From contig JAEZID010000028.1 in assembly GCA_023416195.1 (NCBI GenBank), positions 1 through 5,878 on the forward strand: a stretch of DNA of 5,878 bases, read 5' to 3'. Under the pieces are notes generated by a model, which did no database searches, was not told the origin of the DNA, and saw only the letters and a program-made list of their open reading frames with translations. Below are positions 1-5,125 of the stretch, piece by piece (positions within the stretch are counted from its first letter, which is position 1; every line of letters starts with the position of its first letter). The stretch is from Pseudomonadota bacterium. Lineage in GTDB: Bacteria > Pseudomonadota > Alphaproteobacteria > Azospirillales > Azospirillaceae. Made by a program: the position numbers and the translations under genes.

Positions 1-358
1 CGCGCAGATCGCGCGCGTTCTGGTGAACGAGCCGTCGGTCGTGCTGATGGACGAACCGTTCGGCGCGCTGGACGCCCAGACCCGCGAAGTGCTGCAACAG
101 GAAGTGGACCGCCTGCGCCGGACCAACCAGTCGACCTTCATCTTCGTCACCCACGACATCTGGGAGGCCATCACGCTGGGCGACCGGGTGGTGACGATGA
201 CCGCCGGCCCCCGCGCAGGGATCAAGTCGATCAAGACCATCGACCTGCCGCACCCGCGCGACCACGCCGATCCGGCGGCGGTCGAGGTCTACCGCGAGCT
301 GCGCGACGGCATCGCGGTCGAGGTCGACAAGGTCCTGCGTGCACAACAGGCCGCCTAG
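1..358 (+). CDS. ABC transporter ATP-binding protein, NitT/TauT type (3' part)
   Basis: This is the C-terminal 118 residues of the cytoplasmic ATPase that powers a nitrate/taurine/sulfonate-type importer. The frame is open to the left edge (first full codon at base 2), so the start, Walker A and signature motif lie outside the window. Visible motifs are the helix after the signature (AQIARVLVNEP), Walker B with the catalytic glutamate and D-loop (VLMDEPFGALDAQTRE), and the switch histidine (FVTHDIWEAI). The following RVVTMTAGPRAG segment is typical of SsuB/TauB/NrtD-like ATPases. The protein ends at TAG 356-358, and the permease gene starts 30 bases downstream on the same strand, so the two form an operon. 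The substrate cannot be told from the ATPase. The ATG at base 23 is internal, not a real start. Family assignment is firm; the narrower substrate class is inference. Confidence 0.95.
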   Translation, partial: AQIARVLVNEPSVVLMDEPFGALDAQTREVLQQEVDRLRRTNQSTFIFVTHDIWEAITLGDRVVTMTAGPRAGIKSIKTIDLPHPRDHADPAAVEVYRELRDGIAVEVDKVLRAQQAA

Positions 359-388
359 CGGGCGCCACCTTTCATCCGGAGACGCGAC

Positions 389-1201
389 GTGAGTAGCGCA
401 TACAGCAACGTGGTTCCCGCCATTCCCGACTGGAAGCTGCCCTACAAGAAGCAGTTCGGCCGGTTCCTGCTGGCGTTTGCCTCGGTGGCCGGCGGCATCG
501 CCCTCTGGGGCCTCGCCAGCCTGGGCACCAACCCCCTCTTCCTGCCGTCGCCGGCCCTGACCTTCACCTCCGCGATCGAGCTGGTGCAGGACGGGACCGG
601 GTGGGATTCGATCGTGGCCTCGACCTTCCGTATCCTCACCGGCTGGGGGCTGGGCGTGGTCGTCGGCGTTCCGGTCGGCATCCTGATGGGGCATTTCCGC
701 TGGGTCCGGCAGATGCTCGACCCCTATACGGAGTTCTTCCGCTTCGTTCCCCCCATCGCCTTCGTCACGCTGGCGGTGATCTGGCTGGGGCCGGACGAGC
801 TGTCGAAGATCGCGCTGATCTTCTACACGACGGTCTTCATCGTCACCATCAACACCATGGCCGGCGTGCAGTCCGCCGACGAGATCCGCCTGCGGGCCGC
901 CCGCGCGCTGGGCGCCGGCACGCTGCGGACGGTCATGACCGTGGTCGTCCCGTCGAGCGTGCCGTTCATGGTCACCGGCGCGCGTCTGGCGATGGGCAAC
1001 TCGTTCCTCACCATCGTCTCGGCCGAGATCGTCTCGGCGCAGGAAGGCCTGGGCGCGCTGATCTGGACCGCCCGCAACTACGGGCGGACCGAATGGGTCT
1101 TCGTGGGCATCATCACCCTCGGGCTGCTGGGCTACGCCTTCGACCGGATCGTCCGCTACTCGACCCGGCGCCTGCTGAGCCGCTACCGCGTCAACGTCTG
1201 A
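389..1201 (+). CDS. ABC transporter permease, SsuC/TauC-like (BPD_transp_1)
   Basis: This 270-residue inner-membrane protein forms the translocation channel of a NitT/TauT-family importer and is the right length for SsuC/TauC/NrtB relatives. Hydrophobic segments lie near residues 28-50, 85-105, 120-140, 145-165, 190-215 and 235-255. The cytoplasmic EAA coupling loop, which docks on the ATPase, is clear at DEIRLRAARALGAGTLRTV followed by the VVVPSSVP segment. The N-terminal FLPSPALTF and later FFRFVPPIAFVTLAVIWLG are family-typical. I chose the GTG at 389 because GGAGA at 378-382 stands six bases before it. The gene follows the ATPase gene by 30 bases and ends at TGA 1199-1201, after which the operon appears to stop (hairpins downstream). 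No periplasmic binding protein gene is in the window; it may lie upstream. The substrate (sulfonate, taurine, nitrate, a pyrimidine precursor or other) is not determinable. Confidence 0.95.
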   Translation: MSSAYSNVVPAIPDWKLPYKKQFGRFLLAFASVAGGIALWGLASLGTNPLFLPSPALTFTSAIELVQDGTGWDSIVASTFRILTGWGLGVVVGVPVGILMGHFRWVRQMLDPYTEFFRFVPPIAFVTLAVIWLGPDELSKIALIFYTTVFIVTINTMAGVQSADEIRLRAARALGAGTLRTVMTVVVPSSVPFMVTGARLAMGNSFLTIVSAEIVSAQEGLGALIWTARNYGRTEWVFVGIITLGLLGYAFDRIVRYSTRRLLSRYRVNV

Positions 1202-1221
1202 ACCGGCACCATCTGAACCAG

Positions 1222-1235
1222 CGCCCGAAGGGGCG
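1222..1235 (+). other. short GC hairpin just after the permease stop
   Basis: CGCCC (1222-1226) pairs with GGGCG (1231-1235) across a four-base GAAG loop, 20 bases after the permease stop codon. It is small and is followed by AAATGGGGG rather than a T run, so it is at most a weak mRNA 3'-end structure. Confidence 0.3.
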
Positions 1236-1265
1236 AAATGGGGGCAAGTCTCATCCGGTTCATCA

Positions 1266-1302
1266 CCTTGCACAGCCGATGAGGGCCATCGGCTGTGCAA
1301 GG
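1266..1302 (+). terminator. perfect 16-bp hairpin, likely transcript end of the ABC operon
   Basis: Bases 1266-1281 are the exact reverse complement of 1287-1302, giving a 16-bp stem with no mismatch around a five-base AGGGC loop. It lies 64 bases beyond the permease stop codon. There is no T run on either side, so it is not a textbook intrinsic terminator. It could be an mRNA-stabilising or rho-assisted 3' end, or a dispersed palindromic element. The structure is seen directly; the terminator role is inferred from its position. The rest of the gap from 1202 to about 1349 shows no gene. Confidence 0.45.
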
Positions 1303-1358
1303 AATCCAACGATGCGACGGAGCGGATGCGCCTTCGGATCAACGGACTTTAAGCTTCC

Positions 1359-1376
1359 CCCCGGAGAGTGGACACC
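1359..1376 (+). repeat. IS3-family left terminal inverted repeat
   Basis: The segment reads CCCCGGAGAGTGGACACC. Its last ten bases (AGTGGACACC) and the outer CCCCGGA match the right repeat in inverted orientation, with two bases fewer between the blocks. It begins three bases outside the orfB stop codon at 1380-1382. Confidence 0.7.
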
Positions 1377-1379
1377 GGG

Positions 1380-2239
1380 TTATGCGGCCCGAAGCTCGGC
1401 CTGCTCTGGAGTGATGTAGCCAAGAGCCGAGTGAATCCGCTGACGATTGTCGTAGCCTTCGATGCAGCCGAACAGGTTCCGTTTGGCGGCGTCGCGTGTC
1501 GCGTACTGCTGATGATGGACGAGTTCCGATGTCATGCTCCCGAAGAAACTCTCCATAGGCGCGTTGTCCCAACATTTTCCTTGCGGCTCATGGACGGCAC
1601 GATGCCGTGGGCCTTCAGGGCTTTGCGGTACTCCGCCGCGGCAAATTGACTGCCGCGGTCGGAGTGGTGCAGGAGGCCGGGCGCGGGCCGCCGGCGTTGG
1701 ATCGCCATGGTCAGGGCGGCCAGCGGCAGCTCGGTGCGCATGTGGTCGCGCATTGCCCAGCCGACCACTTTGTGGCTGAACAGGTCGAGGATGACGGCCA
1801 GGTACAACCAGCCCTCATCGGTGGGCACGTACGTGATATCGGTGAGCCAGACCGCGTTCGGCCGCGTGGCCGTGAAGTGGCGATCGAGCAAGTTGGGCGC
1901 GATCGGCAGGGCGTGGTTGCTGTCGGTGATGCAGACGCGGAATGCGCGCCGACGCTGGGCGCGGATGCCGTGGTGATGCATGAGGCGTTCGACCCGGCCA
2001 CGGCTGACCGTCCGGCCCTGGGCGCGCAGGGCGGCATGAATGCGCGGGGCGCCGTAGCGCTTACGGTGCTGCTCGTGCAGTTGCCGAATGTCGGCCAGCA
2101 GCTGCCGGTTCGCCGCCTTGCGCGGGCTCTCCGGCCGCGAGCGCCAAGCATAGTAGCCCGAAGGCGAGACTTCCAGTGCCGCGCACAGCACACGGACCGG
2201 GTAGTCGGCGCGGCAGTCCTCGATGATCCGGAACCTCAT
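1380..2239 (-). pseudogene. IS3-family transposase OrfB, frameshifted
   Basis: This is the catalytic subunit of an IS3-type transposase, a DDE integrase-fold enzyme that cuts and joins the element's ends. From ATG 2239-2237 the frame gives an HTH_21-like N-terminal region (around residues 40-95, with KRYGAPRIHAAL) and the integrase core. The first catalytic aspartate is residue 134 (WLTDITYVP) and the second is residue 194 (HHSDRGSQF). At about 1573-1574 one base is missing, so AAT-TGT-TGG becomes AAT-GTT-GGG; the frame leaves the family sequence after SMSRKEN and stops at 1532-1534. Restoring one base gives CWDNAPMESFFGSM and continues to TAA at 1380-1382, for 286 residues in all. The restored glutamate falls exactly 35 residues after Asp194, the family's D(35)E spacing. 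As it stands, the product lacks the third catalytic residue. The ATG overlaps a TGA in the alternative orfA frame (ATGA). A sequencing error is the main alternative to a real mutation. Confidence 0.9.
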
Positions 2240-2240
2240 T

Positions 2241-2519
2241 TCAGTGGCTCAGAGAACATTGAGACAGCTTTTTTAGAATGTCTCGTTCCATGCAGACGCG
2301 CTCCAGTTCGCGCTTCAAACGGGCAATCTCCGCCGCCGGCTGTGTGGGGAGCTGCGACGCCCCTCCTGGCCGGGCAACGCGCCGGCGCCAGGTGCGCAGC
2401 ACCGAAGGCTGGATATCCAGCTCCTTGGCGATGTGCTCCAACGGCCGCCCACTGCTTTCCATCAGGGCGACCGCTTCCTGCTTGAACTCGTCCGTAAAGA
2501 AGCGCCGTGACTTCGTCAT
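2241..2519 (-). CDS. IS3-family transposase OrfA (HTH protein)
   Basis: OrfA is the small DNA-binding protein of IS3-type elements. It recognises the terminal repeats and, alone or joined to OrfB, controls transposition. The 92 residues open with MTKSRRFFTDEFKQEAV, the start of an HTH_Tnp_1 domain (about residues 5-50, ending LRTWRRRV), followed by a leucine-zipper-like helix (EIARLKRELERV) and the family's MERDILKK signature. That signature is encoded on the run CTA-AAA-AAG (plus-strand T run 2269-2274), which has the form of the A_AAA_AAG slippery heptamer. In the frame given, the protein ends KKLSQCSLSH. A one-base backward shift gives KKAVSMFSEPLK, the tail expected for this family, and stops at 2236-2238 overlapping the orfB start. 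So either programmed slippage or loss of one A has occurred. Neither reading runs on into orfB, because a TGA lies upstream in that frame. Confidence 0.85.
   Translation of the reverse strand: MTKSRRFFTDEFKQEAVALMESSGRPLEHIAKELDIQPSVLRTWRRRVARPGGASQLPTQPAAEIARLKRELERVCMERDILKKLSQCSLSH
2268..2275 (-). promoter_or_regulatory. possible -1 slippery site in orfA
   Basis: On the minus strand the codons read CTA-AAA-AAG, which places the heptamer A_AAA_AAG in the phase used for -1 slippage in IS3-family elements. Shifting yields the conserved OrfA tail and a stop overlapping the orfB ATG. It does not produce the usual OrfAB fusion, so its function here is uncertain. Confidence 0.4.
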
Positions 2520-2554
2520 CTTTCACCTCTTCGCTCCCAACCGGAGCTTACAGA

Positions 2555-2574
2555 GGTGTCCACTGAATCCGGGG
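2555..2574 (-). repeat. IS3-family right terminal inverted repeat
   Basis: Read on the minus strand this is CCCCGGATTCAGTGGACACC. It matches the left repeat in its outer CCCCGGA and inner AGTGGACACC blocks. It lies 35 bases outside the orfA start codon, as expected for the upstream end of an IS3-family element. Confidence 0.7.
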
Positions 2575-2580
2575 AGAGCC

Positions 2581-2643
2581 ATCAACGACATCCCCCAGAC
2601 CCGCCTGCACGAACTCCCGCCCTGGGAGTGGAAGCCAGCCTGA
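2581..2643 (+). pseudogene. C-terminal stub of an IS66-type transposase
   Basis: Directly beyond the IS3 right end, the plus strand reads INDIPQTRLHELPPWEWKPA and then TGA. The RL-x-ELxPW-W pattern resembles the extreme C-terminus of IS66-family TnpC transposases, which commonly end in a (D/E)LLPW(N/x)W-like motif. The rest of the gene is absent from this window. An inverted-repeat-like end follows 24 bases later, which supports the reading. The match is short and recalled from family knowledge, so it is tentative. In-frame codons upstream run into the IS3 end and are not part of the original gene. Confidence 0.45.
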
Positions 2644-2667
2644 CCGCGGCACTCACGGGAAGCTTAC
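2644..2667 (+). repeat. probable outer end of an IS66-type element
   Basis: Read on the minus strand this segment begins GTAAGCTTCCCGTGAGTG, and IS66-family elements characteristically begin GTAAGC. The ten bases TAAGCTTCCC also occur at 1350-1359, in opposite orientation and directly against the IS3 left end. That is what would remain of the other end of an IS66-type element. The bases flanking the two ends do not form an 8-bp duplication. Confidence 0.45.
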
Positions 2668-2715
2668 TACCCTTCGCACCCAAGCCCAATTGCGCACCGA
2701 CCTCCCTCCGGGCTT

Positions 2716-4044
2716 TCAGCTTCGGCGCATGAGCCACCATTCTCCGGCGGCGCAGGCCACAAGTATGACCGCGCCGAGGACGAGCGCGTTGGGTTGCTCG
2801 CGGCCCAGGCTGACGGCAGAGCCGAGCAGCACGCATCCCATTGAGGTCGCTCCGAGGATGATGAACAGGCGTCGTCCACCCGCTTCATGGCGCAGGCGCC
2901 AATGCGCCGCGAACACGGAAATATAGGCCATTAGGAAGAACATTCCGGCGAGGCTCGCAATCGCACTCAGTGGAAACGCCAGAACAAGGATCAGCGCCGC
3001 GGCGACTGAACTGGCAAAGCCGAGCGGAGCGTGCAGGACGACACGGCCGAAGGCGCGGGGAAGCGTGCCCTGCCGGCCAAGATCGGCGTTGAGATTAAGG
3101 ATGCTGAACAGGGTCGCGTTGGTGGCCGAGGCCGTCGCCAGCAGTCCCCCGAAGGTCACGATGATGTAGCCGATCCGACCCAGCGCCGGGCGGGCCGCTA
3201 CGGCGACGGCTGAATCGGCGTAGCGCCGGAGTTCATCCGTCGAGAGATTGCCGAGAACGACCGCCGCGAGCGCCAGATAGAAGAAAATGACCAGGACGAT
3301 CGCGATGAAGATCGCCCGCGGCATGGTCTTCCGGGGGGCGGCGACGCTTGCGGAAGCGTTCGCCATCATGCCGAAGCCGGCGTAGGCGAAGAAGGTCAGC
3401 CCTATGCTCGACATCAGCGTCGTCCAGCCGACGCCCGGCATCCTGACGAGAAGCTCCGGATCGAAGCGGTCCAGGCTCGCGCCGATGAGCAGCACGAGTA
3501 CGCCGAGCTTGGCGACGACGAGCGCGATTTCGATGCGCCCGACCGTGCCGGTGCTCACCATGTTGATGCCGGCGATGGCGAGCACCATGAGAATCGTCAA
3601 GACGTCGGCGGCCAGGGAACCGGCGGGCGCGTCGAAGGCCAACTGGGCGGCGTAGACGCCGAAGCTCTTGCCGACCACCGCGACCGTGACGACAAGCGTC
3701 ACGAGGTAGACAAGCGACACGGTCCTTGCAAACAGGCTGCCGGGAAATGCCTCGGCCAGATAGTCGATCAGCCCGCCTCGACCGGGATAGCGTGCCGACA
3801 GCCGCGCGAACGAGCTGCCTGCGAGCAGCGCGATGACGCCTCCCGCCAGAAAGCTCAGGAGGACATCCTTGCCGGCGATCAGAGTCGCCTGCCCGAGCAG
3901 GGCAAAAATGCCAGCGCCGATCATCGATCCGATGCCGAGCGCCACCACGCCCCATAGGCTCATTACCGCTGGCATCTTCTGCGGCGTGGCGCCGACCGCT
4001 TTCGCCGCCTGATGATATGCCGTCCGGAGACGCCGTCGTGCGAT
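2716..4044 (-). CDS. APC-superfamily amino acid permease, downstream of glutaminase
   Basis: This is an integral inner-membrane amino acid transporter of the APC superfamily (AA_permease_2 type), with about twelve hydrophobic segments. The first carries the hallmark substrate-binding stretch LGIGSMIGAGIFALLG. The sixth-helix region (TFFAYAGFGMMANASASV followed by APRKTMPRAI) is also family-typical. Taking the start at 4044 gives 442 residues, near the usual length. No ATG, GTG or TTG stands there: a strong Shine-Dalgarno (AAGGGAGG, 4058-4051) is followed six bases later by ATC. The first in-frame ATG, at 3975, has poor ribosome-binding context but would keep the whole first helix (419 residues). 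The gene follows glsA by about 46 bases and is surely co-transcribed, as ybaT follows the glutaminase gene in E. coli. Its substrate is probably an amino acid linked to glutamine or glutamate, which is inference. It ends at TGA 2716-2718, 49 bases from the insertion-sequence debris. Confidence 0.87.
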   Translation of the reverse strand: MARRRLRTAYHQAAKAVGATPQKMPAVMSLWGVVALGIGSMIGAGIFALLGQATLIAGKDVLLSFLAGGVIALLAGSSFARLSARYPGRGGLIDYLAEAFPGSLFARTVSLVYLVTLVVTVAVVGKSFGVYAAQLAFDAPAGSLAADVLTILMVLAIAGINMVSTGTVGRIEIALVVAKLGVLVLLIGASLDRFDPELLVRMPGVGWTTLMSSIGLTFFAYAGFGMMANASASVAAPRKTMPRAIFIAIVLVIFFYLALAAVVLGNLSTDELRRYADSAVAVAARPALGRIGYIIVTFGGLLATASATNATLFSILNLNADLGRQGTLPRAFGRVVLHAPLGFASSVAAALILVLAFPLSAIASLAGMFFLMAYISVFAAHWRLRHEAGGRRLFIILGATSMGCVLLGSAVSLGREQPNALVLGAVILVACAAGEWWLMRRS

Positions 4045-4050
4045 GACAGA

Positions 4051-4058
4051 CCTCCCTT
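4051..4058 (-). promoter_or_regulatory. strong ribosome binding site lacking a standard start codon
   Basis: On the minus strand AAGGGAGG is a near-perfect Shine-Dalgarno between glsA and the downstream permease gene. Six bases later, in the permease frame, is ATC (4044-4042). This is the position where ATG would be expected. Confidence 0.6.
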
Positions 4059-4090
4059 GGAGTGCTCCCGCGCAAGAGGTTCGGGCAGGA

Positions 4091-5050
4091 TCAAGCTGTT
4101 CGCGGCTGATAGAGATTGCAGCCGAGTTCCTTGGCCACGGCGGCCACGGCGGCCAAGCCGCGGACGCTGTTGCCGGCGGGGTCCAGGGGCGGCGAGAAGG
4201 CCGCGATGGCCAATTCTCCGGGAACGACCGCGAGCACACCGCCGCCGACGCCGCTCTTGCCCGGCAAACCGACGTCGTAGGCCCAATCGCCGGACGCCGT
4301 GTAGAACCCTTCCATGGCCATTTCCGCGAGGATGGGTGCGGTGTTCCGGGCGTCGATCACCCGCTGCTTGGTGACCGGGTTGACCCCACCGGCGGCGAGC
4401 GTCGCCCCCATGGTCGCCAGATCGGCCGCCGTCACCAGCGTCGAGCACTGGCGTGTGTAGATGTCGACCGCCAGCATCGGGTCGCTGTAGCAGGTGCCGG
4501 CGCTGTACAGCAGCCACGCGATGGCCCTGTTGTGGAAGTTGGTCGTTTGCTCGGAGCGGTTCACCTCGTCGCTGAGCGCGATCGCGCGGCCGGCGAAGCG
4601 GCTCTGGCAATCGAGGATGGCGGCCCATCGGGCGTCGGCGCTGTTGCCGGGCACGAGGCTGGCCGTCGCGATGGCCCCGGCGTTGACGAGCGGCGACAGC
4701 GGCCGGCCCCTGTGCAGTTCGAGCGCAATGACCGAGTTGAAGGGCAGGCCGGTGGGGTCGGCGCCGACCTTGTTATGGACTCCGTCGGCGCCGATCGTTT
4801 CCATGACAAGCGCCAGGGTGAAGACCTTGGAAATGGATTCGATGGCGAAGGCGAAATCGGCGTCGCCGGTCTTGAACAGCTGTCCGTCGGCGGTGACCAC
4901 GGCCAGCCCGAACAGGTCGGAGGGCACCGAGGCCAGGAATGGAATGTAGTCGGCGTTCTTGCCGCCCTTCGCTGCAACCCCGGCGGAATGCCCCGCCTGC
5001 AGCGCCTTTTCTATGGTGTCTGGGGCGATGGTGTCTCGGGTGAAGGGCAT
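4091..5050 (-). CDS. glsA: glutaminase (serine-dependent, beta-lactamase-like fold)
   Basis: This enzyme hydrolyses L-glutamine to L-glutamate and ammonia in the cytoplasm. From ATG 5050-5048 it has 319 residues, close to bacterial glutaminases of about 305-310. Catalytic features are clear: the S-x-x-K motif in AIESISKVFTLAL (Ser72 as nucleophile, Lys75), the NAGAI substrate loop (Asn123), the tyrosine-bearing YSAGTCYSDPMLAVDIYTRQCS region, and the glycine-rich SGVGGGVLAVVPG near the C-terminus. An upstream in-frame ATG at 5098 would add 16 residues. I prefer 5050 because GGAGG (5063-5059) lies eight bases before it and the length then fits. The gene lies 75 bases after gadC and 46 before another permease gene, all on one strand. 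Ammonia release consumes protons, so with GadC it fits the known glutamine-dependent acid resistance route. It could also serve simply in glutamine use. Confidence 0.95.
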   Translation of the reverse strand: MPFTRDTIAPDTIEKALQAGHSAGVAAKGGKNADYIPFLASVPSDLFGLAVVTADGQLFKTGDADFAFAIESISKVFTLALVMETIGADGVHNKVGADPTGLPFNSVIALELHRGRPLSPLVNAGAIATASLVPGNSADARWAAILDCQSRFAGRAIALSDEVNRSEQTTNFHNRAIAWLLYSAGTCYSDPMLAVDIYTRQCSTLVTAADLATMGATLAAGGVNPVTKQRVIDARNTAPILAEMAMEGFYTASGDWAYDVGLPGKSGVGGGVLAVVPGELAIAAFSPPLDPAGNSVRGLAAVAAVAKELGCNLYQPRTA

Positions 5051-5058
5051 GTCCGTTG

Positions 5059-5063
5059 CCTCC
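5059..5063 (-). promoter_or_regulatory. ribosome binding site deciding the glsA start
   Basis: GGAGG on the minus strand stands eight bases before the ATG at 5050 and is inside the longer alternative reading that starts at 5098. It favours the shorter, family-length protein. Confidence 0.7.
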
Positions 5064-5070
5064 GAGAAGG

Positions 5071-5107
5071 TGCCCGACGCCAGCCTGCAGGGCTGCACCG
5101 CCGGGCA
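5071..5107 (-). other. two-part stem-loop between gadC and glsA
   Basis: An outer 6-bp stem pairs 5071-5076 (TGCCCG) with 5102-5107 (CGGGCA). An inner 5-bp stem pairs 5081-5085 (CAGCC) with 5091-5095 (GGCTG), separated from the outer stem by small internal loops. It fills most of the 75-base gap, starting shortly after the gadC stop and ending seven bases before the glsA Shine-Dalgarno. It could tune gadC/glsA mRNA balance. There is no T run. In GC-rich sequence short stems arise easily, so confidence is low. Confidence 0.3.
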
Positions 5108-5125
5108 GTTCGTCCGTGATCGGCG

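Larger units (their letters stand above)
1359..2574 (-). mobile_element. IS3-family insertion sequence (degenerate copy)
   Basis: This roughly 1.2-kb element has the two-gene layout of the IS3 family, orfA then orfB, both on the minus strand. The limits given are those of the recognisable terminal repeats. On the left, CCCCGGAGAGTGGACACC occupies 1359-1376. On the right, the minus strand reads CCCCGGATTCAGTGGACACC from 2574 to 2555. The true ends may lie a few bases further out; a left end near 1350 and a right end near 2581 would include a gapped extension of the match. I see no convincing target duplication. orfB carries a one-base deletion in the catalytic domain, so this copy is probably not self-mobile. 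Other copies in the genome could still act on its ends. Confidence 0.88.

Noticed and set aside
601..1419. A 272-codon open frame in a second frame over the ABC permease
   Set aside because: It is Arg- and His-rich and out of frame with the permease, which has the EAA loop and the expected hydrophobic segments.
1532..1600. Programmed frameshift within orfB
   Set aside because: There is no slippery heptamer with known activity at the break, and IS3-family programmed shifts occur at the orfA/orfB junction, not before the catalytic glutamate.
1607..2485. A 292-codon open frame on the plus strand through the IS3 element
   Set aside because: It lies antisense to orfA and orfB, which carry the real domain signatures.
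1352..2579. AGC at 1352-1354 and 2577-2579 as a 3-bp target duplication
   Set aside because: Three bases match easily by chance, and the implied ends lack the usual terminal TG of the family.
1338..2587. ATCAACG on both sides of the mobile region (1338-1344 and 2581-2587) as a target duplication
   Set aside because: The copies do not abut the terminal repeats symmetrically: the left copy is 14 bases outside the repeat core and the right copy six. IS3 elements usually give 3-5 bp duplications.
2680..2718. AAGCCC and GGGCTT flanking the permease stop as a terminator
   Set aside because: The stem is only six pairs with a loop of over 20 bases and no T run.
4045..4239. Extension of the downstream permease to an ATG at 4239
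   Set aside because: The added residues overlap the glsA 3' end, are proline- and arginine-rich without family similarity, and ignore the strong Shine-Dalgarno at 4058-4051.
4043..5119. A 358-codon open frame on the plus strand opposite glsA
   Set aside because: It is antisense to a clear glutaminase with all catalytic motifs. Its translation is rich in Gly, Arg and Ala with no family pattern, as is common opposite GC-rich genes.
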